From the NCBI GenBank assembly GCA_964630835.1, contig CAZVZM010000040.1:1-17359 (forward strand): a DNA stretch of 17,359 nucleotides, read 5' to 3'. The position numbers were made by a program, and so were the translations under genes. Below are positions 1 through 5,861 of the stretch, piece by piece. A model generated the notes under the pieces. The model did not search any database. It saw nothing but the letters and a program-made list of their open reading frames with translations, and was not told where the DNA came from. Numbering within the stretch: position 1 is the first letter of the stretch; the number at the start of each line of letters is the position of its first letter. Origin of the DNA: Halarsenatibacter sp964630835. Lineage in GTDB: Bacteria; Bacillota; Halanaerobiia; Halanaerobiales; Halarsenatibacteraceae.

Positions 1-54
1 ACCGCTGACCTCCTGCTTGCAAGGCAGGCGCTCTCCCAGCTGAGCTATACCCCC
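1..54 (-). tRNA. tRNA-Ala(TGC), 3' end cut by window edge
   Basis: Read on the minus strand, the acceptor 5' strand GGGGGTA is followed by TA, a D arm (GCTC...GAGC), an anticodon stem CCTGC/GCAGG with loop CTTGCAA, and the start of the T arm. The anticodon TGC is at 21-19. Only 54 nt are visible; the rest of the T arm and the acceptor 3' strand lie beyond position 1. It begins 3 nt after the encoded CCA of tRNA-Ile, so the two are cotranscribed. Confidence 0.95.
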
Positions 55-57
55 AAA

Positions 58-134
<77 letters not shown>

Positions 135-184
135 GGGAAGTCAATCACTTTAGTCATTTAAGTTATCCTTCATTCCGATATATC

Positions 185-213
185 ATACTAGCATCTTTGA
201 CTCTTTCTGTCAA
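185..213 (-). promoter_or_regulatory. Promoter P2 of the tRNA-Ile/Ala unit
   Basis: Minus strand: perfect -35 TTGACA (213-208), 17-nt spacer, -10 TAGTAT (190-185). Transcription would start near 178, about 44 nt before the tRNA-Ile 5' end. This is the promoter closest to the tRNAs and very near the sigma-70/sigma-A consensus. Confidence 0.85.
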
Positions 214-233
214 GGGCGAATTTAAATTTGCCC
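214..233. repeat. 20-bp inverted repeat abutting the P2 -35 box
   Basis: Half-sites GGGCGAATTT and AAATTTGCCC are complementary except at one position pair. The dyad has no spacer and touches the -35 hexamer of P2. It lies downstream of the P1 start, so it is also in the P1 transcript. It could be an operator or an AT-rich UP-like element. As RNA it forms only a short interrupted hairpin without a U-run, so a terminator is unlikely. Its function is unknown. Confidence 0.5.
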
Positions 234-277
234 CTATACCTGAGCAAAATAAACTCCTTCTATCAACAGCATAAATT

Positions 278-306
278 AGGATACCACTTAATCACCTTAA
301 TGTCAA
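278..306 (-). promoter_or_regulatory. Promoter P1 of the tRNA-Ile/Ala unit
   Basis: Minus strand: perfect -35 TTGACA (306-301), 17-nt spacer, -10 TATCCT (283-278). The predicted start is near 271, about 137 nt upstream of tRNA-Ile. Together with P2 it forms a tandem promoter arrangement like those of stable-RNA operons. It lies in the 245-bp gap between the mnmA stop and tRNA-Ile, which holds no protein gene. Confidence 0.8.
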
Positions 307-379
307 GATTCAGAAAGATTTCAGTCTCTTTATATAATTAGTATAATTGACAGATTTCTCTTGTTATTTCTAACTGTAT

Positions 380-1456
380 TCATCTGATCGCCCGACGAAT
401 TCTGCCCCCTCCTAAAACTATATCTTTTCTATAAAGAACTGCGGATTGCCCGGGGGCAACAGCTTCCACCTTTTCTTCAAAATCAATCCGTAGTCTGTTG
501 TCGGAAAGGAGAACCACCCCCGCTTTCCTCGGAGTTGAATTATACCTGATCTGCACCTCCGCCTGAAAAGTTTGCGGGGGATTTTCCCAATAAATCCAGT
601 TCGCATTATCAGCAATAAGCCCGCTGCAGGAAAGCTCTTTTCTCGGTCCAACAATAATAGAGTTGTCTTCGCGGTTTATTTCTATAACGTAAACAGGATG
701 AGAAAGAGAAATTCCCAGTCCCCGCCTCTGGCCAACTGTATATTTATGAAGTCCCTGATGAGTTCCAATTTTTTGTCCGTCCACATAATATATAGGACCA
801 GGACTGCCAGTGTTAGAAAAGTTCTTCTCCAAAAAATCGACATAATTATCACCGGGAACAAAGCAGATCTCCTGGCTTTCCTTTTTATCCTTTACTGGCA
901 GGTTTATTTTTTCTGCCCGCTCTCTAACTTTTTCTTTGCTCCAGTCTCCCAGAGGAAAACAGGAGAAATTTAGCTGCTGCTGATCTAATTTATAAAGCAT
1001 ATAACTTTGATCCTTATTTTCATCTCTGGCCCTTCTCAGGAGATATCTATCCCTGCCTTTAGAATGTTTTTTTCTCGCATAATGACCGGTAGCCATTCCG
1101 TCACAATCTAGTTCTTCCGCGCGCCGTTTTAAGGCAGAAAATTTGATTGTTTTGTTGCAAATTATACATGGATTTGGAGTTCTGCCGCTGCTGTATTCTT
1201 CCGCAAAATTTTCTATAACTCGGTCATGAAAAATATCTTTAAAATTGACGGTGTAATGCTTTATATTCAGGTGTGCTGCAACCTTTTTGGCATCTTCGAC
1301 TGCACAGCATCCCCCTTCCTGCCCTGCGGCTTCATTAACATAATCCGGTACGATTCTCATGGTAATGCCCAAAACCTCATATCCCTTTTCATTAAGAATG
1401 GCGGCGGTTACAGAGCTGTCAATACCGCCGCTCATCGCTACCATTATTCTATCCAT
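380..1456 (-). CDS. mnmA: tRNA-specific 2-thiouridylase MnmA
   Basis: MnmA makes the 2-thio group of s2U34 in tRNA-Lys, -Glu and -Gln, using ATP and persulfide sulfur delivered from a cysteine desulfurase. It is cytoplasmic. Its 358 aa is a normal length. Visible are the PP-loop SGGIDSS (residues 9-15), the catalytic Cys in NPCIICN (Cys97), ATGHYA (122-127), KDQSYML (148-154), the second catalytic Cys in SQEICFVP (Cys198) and GQRRGLGI (242-249). The ATG at 1456 has an AGGG-type SD about ten nt upstream and directly gives the expected N-terminus. It is last in the iscR-iscS-iscU-mnmA unit, 41 nt after iscU (98 nt if counted between stop and start of the frames' conserved cores is not needed), which places it next to its likely sulfur donor. 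In Bacillus subtilis the desulfurase YrvO is likewise paired with MnmA. No clear terminator follows. Confidence 0.97.
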   Translation of the reverse strand: MDRIMVAMSGGIDSSVTAAILNEKGYEVLGITMRIVPDYVNEAAGQEGGCCAVEDAKKVAAHLNIKHYTVNFKDIFHDRVIENFAEEYSSGRTPNPCIICNKTIKFSALKRRAEELDCDGMATGHYARKKHSKGRDRYLLRRARDENKDQSYMLYKLDQQQLNFSCFPLGDWSKEKVRERAEKINLPVKDKKESQEICFVPGDNYVDFLEKNFSNTGSPGPIYYVDGQKIGTHQGLHKYTVGQRRGLGISLSHPVYVIEINREDNSIIVGPRKELSCSGLIADNANWIYWENPPQTFQAEVQIRYNSTPRKAGVVLLSDNRLRIDFEEKVEAVAPGQSAVLYRKDIVLGGGRIRRAIR

Positions 1457-1497
1457 ATATAATAACCCTCGCTCAATTAAATACCCTGAATGAGATT

Positions 1498-1899
1498 TTA
1501 CCCGGATACAGTTTCCGGATCTTCTTTATTTTCTTCATTACTTCTGTATTTTTCAATAGCATCTCTGACTGCATCAGCGGCCAGATTTGAACAGTGCATT
1601 TTGGCCGGTGGCAATCCATCAAGCGCTTCAGCTATTTCATCATTTGTAATATTCCTGGCCTCATCCAGAGTCTTACCCTTGACGAGTTCAGTCACCATAC
1701 TGCTGGTAGCAACTGCAGCTCCACATCCAAAAGTGCTAAATTTTATATCAGAAATAACTTCTTCATCGTTGATCTTAATATAAATCTTCATTATATCTCC
1801 ACATGTGGGATTACCCACCTCACCTACTAAATGCGGATCATCCATTTTCCCCATGTTTCTAGGGTTTTGAAAGTGATCCATTACTTTTTCAGAATACAT
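1498..1899 (-). CDS. iscU: Fe-S cluster assembly scaffold, IscU/NifU N-terminal type
   Basis: This is the scaffold on which IscS sulfur and iron are assembled into [2Fe-2S]/[4Fe-4S] clusters. The three ligand cysteines are present in GNPTCGD, FGCGAA and KMHCSNL (Cys33, Cys59 and Cys103 from the chosen start), with the conserved Asp after the first. The LPPAK segment matches the LPPVK motif that HscA binds in proteobacterial IscU, but no hscA/hscB is in the window. The longest frame starts at 1908, with its ATG directly against the SD AGGAG (1913-1909). The ATG at 1899 has 9-nt spacing and yields MYSEKVMDHF, the usual family start, so 133 aa is preferred. It lies 22 nt after iscS and 41 nt before mnmA. 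The C-terminus ends in an acidic tail beyond the fold. Confidence 0.95.
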   Translation of the reverse strand: MYSEKVMDHFQNPRNMGKMDDPHLVGEVGNPTCGDIMKIYIKINDEEVISDIKFSTFGCGAAVATSSMVTELVKGKTLDEARNITNDEIAEALDGLPPAKMHCSNLAADAVRDAIEKYRSNEENKEDPETVSG

Positions 1900-1921
1900 G
1901 ACAATCATCTCCTGTGAATTT

Positions 1922-3094
1922 TCAGTTTTCGTAAAGAGGGGACATATCTCTTAGTTTTTGAATAACCCCGGGCAGGACATCAAAAAGATGGTCTAAATCT
2001 TCATGGGTATTACCCATTCCCAGAGTTAATCTTAAAGATCCATGAGCAATTTCATGGCTTAATCCTATTGCCAGAAGCACGTGAGAAGGTTCAAGAGATC
2101 CGGAAGTACAGGCTGAACCGCTGGAAGCAGCTATGCCATGCATATCGAGATTTAGAAGTATAGATTCGCCTTCAATGTAACGGAAACAAAAGTTGGTATT
2201 GTTAGGAAGCCTGTCATCGCCCCGGGGACCATTTAAAATTACATCATCTATCTCTTCCATTACAAAAGTAATAATCCTATCTCTCATTTCAGTAAGTTGT
2301 TTGTTTTTTTCTGTTAGCCTCTTCCGGGTCAGCCTTGCTGCGGTGCCAAAACCGACAATTCCGGGTACATTTTCGGTGCTGGCCCGCCTGTCTCTTTCCT
2401 GGGCACCTCCTGTCATTTGAGGTATAATATTGGTCCCCTCTTTTACGTAAAGAGCTCCCACTCCTTTGGGGCCATTGATTTTATGGGCTGAAAGGGAAAG
2501 CATATCAACATTCAGATCCTGCACATCAATTTTAAGCTGACCGGCAGCCTGTACAGCGTCAGTGTGAAAATAAATATCATTTTCCCGGGCAATTTCTCCA
2601 ATTTTTTCTACAGGTTGAATAGTACCTATTTCATTATTTGCCATCATTATTGTAATTAAAATAGTATCAGACCTGATGCTATCTCGAAGTTCTGCGGGAT
2701 CAATAAAACCTTTTTCATCCACCGTCAAATAGGTGACATCAAAATCAAAATGTTCCTCTAAAAATTCACATGTATGGAGTACTGCATGGTGTTCTATCTC
2801 GGAGGTAATTATATGCCTCCCCCTGTCGGAAAGCGCCATTGCCACTCCTTTAATAGCAAGATTATCCGCTTCAGTACCGCTCCCGGTAAATATTATCTCA
2901 TTTTCCTTTTTGGCGTTAACAAGTTTTTTTATCTCTTCACGAGCTCTATTAAGGGCTCTCTCAGCTTCCTGTCCTTCTTCATAAATGCTTGATGGATTAC
3001 CATATTTTTCACTAAAATACGGAATCATTTCATTTAAAACTTTATCATCCACTGGAGTGGTGCCTGCATGATCAAAGTAATAACGGTCACCCAT
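1922..3094 (-). CDS. iscS: Cysteine desulfurase IscS/NifS (group I)
   Basis: This PLP enzyme converts cysteine to alanine, leaving a persulfide for IscU and MnmA. Visible over 390 aa: the N-terminal DHAGTTP, GSGTEADNLA (71-80), the PLP-stacking His103 in EHHAVL, NNEIGT (153-158), HTDAVQ (177-182), the Schiff-base Lys205 in SAHK, and the catalytic Cys329 in the long SACTSGS loop typical of group I enzymes. Some spellings are uncommon (AGTTP for the frequent AATTP, RRASTEN for RRAGTEN), but no catalytic residue is lost. The ATG at 3094 follows GAGGTGA at good spacing. It sits between iscR (50-nt gap) and iscU (22-nt gap), so it is part of the isc operon. SufS was considered; the Cys loop and the IscU neighbour argue for IscS/NifS. 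Confidence 0.97.
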   Translation of the reverse strand: MGDRYYFDHAGTTPVDDKVLNEMIPYFSEKYGNPSSIYEEGQEAERALNRAREEIKKLVNAKKENEIIFTGSGTEADNLAIKGVAMALSDRGRHIITSEIEHHAVLHTCEFLEEHFDFDVTYLTVDEKGFIDPAELRDSIRSDTILITIMMANNEIGTIQPVEKIGEIARENDIYFHTDAVQAAGQLKIDVQDLNVDMLSLSAHKINGPKGVGALYVKEGTNIIPQMTGGAQERDRRASTENVPGIVGFGTAARLTRKRLTEKNKQLTEMRDRIITFVMEEIDDVILNGPRGDDRLPNNTNFCFRYIEGESILLNLDMHGIAASSGSACTSGSLEPSHVLLAIGLSHEIAHGSLRLTLGMGNTHEDLDHLFDVLPGVIQKLRDMSPLYEN

Positions 3095-3144
3095 AAATTT
3101 ATCACCTCAAAGGTCAACGAAATTAAAGTTAAATAAAATATCAG

Positions 3145-3579
3145 TTATTCAAAAGATTTTATGTCCTTAATTTCCTCAGCTTTCTCAACTAAATCCTGAA
3201 GGGTATATGAATCAAGCACTTCTCCCATTTTCTCGCTTAATAACCCCCAGAGTTCGTGAGTCACGCATTCATCCTCCTGCTCACATTCAAAATCCTCTGT
3301 TACACAGTTTACCGGTCTGATAGGACCTTCAAGAATTCTAATAACATCCCCGGCTGTTATATTTTCCGGTTCTTTGTTGAGAAGATAACCTCCATGGGCT
3401 CCTCTGACACTGGAAACGACTCCGGCTTTCCGCAGACTGGCAAAAAGCTGTTCCAGATACTGTTCAGAGATCCTTTCGCGTTCAGATATTTCCCTCAGAG
3501 GTATAGCTTTATCATTTTGATACAGTGCCAGATCAACCAGAGCTCTCAGTCCATATCTTCCTCTCGTTGAAATTTTCAT
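3145..3579 (-). CDS. iscR: Rrf2-family Fe-S-sensing repressor, IscR type
   Basis: A winged-helix regulator of 144 aa. Residues 1-12 (KISTRGRYGLRAL) are the family signature. A helix-turn-helix spans about 28-50 and the wing has GAHGGYLL (60-67). Three cysteines, Cys92, Cys99 and Cys105, followed by His108, occupy the positions of the [2Fe-2S] ligands of Escherichia coli IscR (Cys92/98/104 and His107). This separates it from CymR of Bacillus, which sits at the same locus but senses cysteine status without a cluster. First gene of the iscR-iscS-iscU-mnmA unit, just behind a strong promoter carrying a dyad, so autorepression is likely (inference). ATG at 3579 has an AAGGGGTG SD. Confidence 0.93.
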   Translation of the reverse strand: MKISTRGRYGLRALVDLALYQNDKAIPLREISERERISEQYLEQLFASLRKAGVVSSVRGAHGGYLLNKEPENITAGDVIRILEGPIRPVNCVTEDFECEQEDECVTHELWGLLSEKMGEVLDSYTLQDLVEKAEEIKDIKSFE

Positions 3580-3615
3580 ATTTTCACCCCTTAATCTTGA
3601 GCCTCTTCATCAGAA

Positions 3616-3630
3616 TTAGTGTACCACAAA
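3616..3630. promoter_or_regulatory. Candidate operator dyad over the iscR -10 element
   Basis: Minus-strand reading TTTGTG-GTA-CACTAA: five of six positions in each arm are symmetric around a 3-nt centre. It covers the whole -10 hexamer, where a bound repressor would block RNA polymerase. It matches neither E. coli IscR type 1 nor type 2 consensus clearly. Assignment to IscR rests on position only. Confidence 0.4.
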
Positions 3631-3646
3631 AAATACGGCCTGTCAA
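3618..3646 (-). promoter_or_regulatory. Promoter of iscR-iscS-iscU-mnmA
   Basis: Minus strand: perfect -35 TTGACA (3646-3641), 17-nt spacer, -10 TACACT (3623-3618). Predicted start near 3611, giving a leader of about 32 nt. The -35 box overlaps the TGA stop codon of the upstream yigZ (3645-3643), so the two units are packed without spacer. Confidence 0.85.
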
Positions 3647-4293
3647 TCGATAGGGAAAAAACCTGATGTTTTAATTTCCATCTCCACGCCATCCCCCGTT
3701 GTTTTGCGCAGTCCTTTTTTCAATTCATTCCACTTCCTCTCCTCAATCCGGGCCGAAACTACAAATTGCCCACTTTTGTAGCCCTGATTTTGTATGATGG
3801 CCATGCTTTTTTCCAGTTGTGCTAAAGTATTACCAAGTTGATCATATTCTCCTCTGCAAACAAAGTCGTAAAAAAGTGCAAGCCTTTCTTTCTCAGCGCG
3901 CGAAATAACCTCTCCAGCGGTATTTCCGTAAGCCCTGATTAACCCTCCAATCCCCAGCTTGGTACCTCCAAAATACCTTGTAACAACTACAGCAGCATTG
4001 GAGATTTTTTTTCCCTGCAAATGTTGAAGTATGGGAGGGCCGGCAGAGCTGGAAGGTTCTCCATCATCATCGGAAAACTCCCGAAGCTCCTCCCCCTTAA
4101 ATATGCGAAAAGCATAAGCATTGTGATTTGCATCACTAAATTTCTCATTAATATCCCCTATAAATTCTTCAGCTTCCTCCCTTCCTCTGCAGGGCGAGGC
4201 ACTACCTATAAAACGACTGTCCTTAAACTTCAAATTAACCCGGGACCGTGATTTAAGGGTTAGAAAAGTGTCAGTATTTTGCCTGTCACTCAT
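3643..4293 (-). CDS. yigZ: YigZ/IMPACT family protein (UPF0029)
   Basis: A member of the YigZ/IMPACT family, whose bacterial molecular role is not settled; the eukaryotic relative IMPACT modulates GCN2. Visible are SRFIGSA near the N-terminus, HNAYAFRI, the DGEPS..AGPPIL block and the signature VVVTRYFGGTKLGIGGLIRAY, split here as VVVTRYFGGTKL then GIGGLIRAY. A C-terminal ferredoxin-like domain follows (about the last 80 residues). Length is about 216 aa, normal. Two starts are possible: GTG at 4302 (GGGAG six nt upstream) and ATG at 4293 (AAGGTG six nt upstream). The ATG is chosen because its overlap with the rarA stop is ATGAGTGA, a classic translational-coupling arrangement. It is probably cotranscribed with rarA. 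Confidence 0.9.
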   Translation of the reverse strand: MSDRQNTDTFLTLKSRSRVNLKFKDSRFIGSASPCRGREEAEEFIGDINEKFSDANHNAYAFRIFKGEELREFSDDDGEPSSSAGPPILQHLQGKKISNAAVVVTRYFGGTKLGIGGLIRAYGNTAGEVISRAEKERLALFYDFVCRGEYDQLGNTLAQLEKSMAIIQNQGYKSGQFVVSARIEERKWNELKKGLRKTTGDGVEMEIKTSGFFPID

Positions 4294-5614
4294 ATCCTTC
4301 ACCTTCGTCTCCCTGGAGAAATTCCAGATACTTTTTTATCTTTTTCTCCCTCCCCTGACCATCCGGCTCATAAAAGTTAATATCCTCATGTTTCTCAGGC
4401 AGGTAATTTTGTTCTATATAATTATGCTCGTATCCATGTGGATATTTATAACCTTTGCCATGTCCAAGTTTATCTGCACCATCATAATGAGTATCTTTTA
4501 AATGCTCAGGAACTTCACCGGGATCATTTTCTCTGACAAACTCAAGGGCGCTGTCAATCCCCTTTATTGTAGAATTTGATTTTGGAGCACAGGCCAGATA
4601 AAGTACCGCCTCAGCCAGAGGAAGACGAGCTTCAGGCATGCCAACGTATTCAAGGGACCGGGCCGCGTCCACGGCAACACCGAGGGCACGAGGATCAGCA
4701 AGACCAATATCTTCAGCGGCATGTACAATAATTCTGCGGGCAATAAACATCGGATCCTCACCTGCCTCAATCATGCGAGCAAACCAAAAAAGAGCAGCAT
4801 CGGGATCTGAACCCCTTATGCTTTTTATAAAGGCGGATACAACATCATAATGTTTGTCTCCGCTCTTATCATATTCCTTCCTTTTTTCCTGAAGACACTC
4901 GCTCAAAATATCTTCATCCAGTTTGATTTTACCATCTTCATCGGAAGGGGTGGAAAGAACAGCAATTTCAAGAGCATTTAAAGCTGTCCTGGCATCTCCC
5001 CGTGCTGACTCAGCCAGAAATTGCAGGGTTTCCTTCTCGAGAAATACATTTAAATTTCCCAGACCTCTCTCTTCGTTTTCCAGAGCCTGAACAATTATTT
5101 TTTTAATATCTTCCGGCGATAATGGTTTCAATTTAAAAACTCTTGAGCGAGAAAGCAAAGGAGAATTAACCTCAAAACAAGGATTTTCTGTAGTTGCTCC
5201 AGCCAGTATGATAAACCCCTCTTCAACAGAAGGTAGTAAAGCATCCTGCTGAGCTTTGTTGAATCTGTGTATTTCATCGATAAAAAGAATTGTTTTTTGC
5301 TGATGAAGCTGCAGATTTTCTTTTCCCTGTTTAATAACCTCTCTTAGATCACTCACACCGGAGGTAACGGCATTTATTTTAACAAAATCAGAACTGGTTG
5401 TCTCTGCAATTACCCGGGCCAGGCTGGTTTTTCCGCTGCCGGGCGGACCATATAAAATTAGCGACTGCAATCTGTCTGACTCTATCATCCTTCGGAGGAG
5501 TTTCCCCTCTCCAACAATATGCTCCTGACCGTGAATTTCAGAAAAACTGCGAGGTCTCATTCTAAAAGCTAGAGGCTTCTTATCGCTGTGATCTACCTGT
5601 GAAAAAAGATCCAT
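4286..5614 (-). CDS. rarA: Replication-associated recombination AAA+ ATPase RarA (MgsA)
   Basis: RarA is a clamp-loader-like AAA+ ATPase that acts at stalled replication forks with SSB. From the chosen start (442 aa): the N-terminal MDLFS...PLAFRMRP typical of the family, Walker A GPPGSGKT (56-63), Walker B DEIHRF (113-118), sensor 1 TTEN (141-144) and sensor 2 region GDARTALN (206-213), then the MgsA/tetramerisation C-terminal half. The longest frame would begin at 5695, but that start lies inside the -10/-35 spacer of the proximal promoter. The ATG at 5614 has GGAGG (5626-5622) seven nt upstream and matches the family N-terminus. The last eight bases overlap yigZ. Same position relative to the Rrf2/isc genes as yrvN in B. 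subtilis. Confidence 0.96.
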   Translation of the reverse strand: MDLFSQVDHSDKKPLAFRMRPRSFSEIHGQEHIVGEGKLLRRMIESDRLQSLILYGPPGSGKTSLARVIAETTSSDFVKINAVTSGVSDLREVIKQGKENLQLHQQKTILFIDEIHRFNKAQQDALLPSVEEGFIILAGATTENPCFEVNSPLLSRSRVFKLKPLSPEDIKKIIVQALENEERGLGNLNVFLEKETLQFLAESARGDARTALNALEIAVLSTPSDEDGKIKLDEDILSECLQEKRKEYDKSGDKHYDVVSAFIKSIRGSDPDAALFWFARMIEAGEDPMFIARRIIVHAAEDIGLADPRALGVAVDAARSLEYVGMPEARLPLAEAVLYLACAPKSNSTIKGIDSALEFVRENDPGEVPEHLKDTHYDGADKLGHGKGYKYPHGYEHNYIEQNYLPEKHEDINFYEPDGQGREKKIKKYLEFLQGDEGEGYE

Positions 5615-5685
5615 AGCCCGTCCTCCAAAAACAAACCTATTCTGATTAATTAAATTAAATTGTTCAACATGATCCTTCTCAACTA

Positions 5686-5714
5686 ATGATATCAAAAAGA
5701 AAAAAATTTTTCAA
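5686..5714 (-). promoter_or_regulatory. Proximal rarA promoter
   Basis: Minus strand: -35 TTGAAA (5714-5709), 17-nt spacer almost entirely A/T, -10 TATCAT (5691-5686). Predicted start near 5679, leader about 65 nt to the rarA ATG. It supports the downstream rarA start. Confidence 0.75.
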
Positions 5715-5788
5715 AATAAAAATAACCGATCAGCCCCTGAAAAAATTCGAGCATCACTTCACTTTATATCTTCCAGCCATTATTATCA

Positions 5789-5816
5789 TGATAGCGATCT
5801 TATAAGATATCTATCA
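5789..5816. repeat. 28-bp inverted repeat in the aspS-rarA gap
   Basis: The arms are TGATAG-CG-ATCTTA and TAAGAT-AT-CTATCA. Twelve of fourteen arm positions are complementary, with no spacer at the centre (5802/5803). The core ATCTTATAAGAT is a perfect 12-bp palindrome. A second perfect palindrome, TATCATGATA (5784-5793), overlaps one edge. No U-run follows on either strand, so an intrinsic terminator is unlikely. It is centred on a candidate -10 box, suggesting an operator. Confidence 0.6.
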
Positions 5817-5827
5817 GCCGATAACAA
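5799..5827 (-). promoter_or_regulatory. Putative distal rarA promoter inside the dyad
   Basis: Minus strand: -35 TTGTTA (5827-5822; four of six consensus), 17-nt spacer, -10 TATAAG (5804-5799; five of six). The -10 is at the exact centre of the 28-bp dyad. It would give a leader of about 178 nt ahead of rarA. Weaker than the other promoters in this window. Confidence 0.45.
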
Positions 5828-5861
5828 GAAGAACCAAAAATTTAAGTTTGCCGGTTATATT

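Noticed and set aside
347..376. Plus-strand TTGACA followed 18 nt later by TAACTG
   Set aside because: It would fire antisense into mnmA; the -10 match is poor and no plus-strand gene follows.
572..973. Plus-strand ORFs opposite mnmA and other genes
   Set aside because: They lie antisense to well-conserved genes, have low-complexity or Ser/Phe-rich translations and no family motifs: shadows of the real frames.
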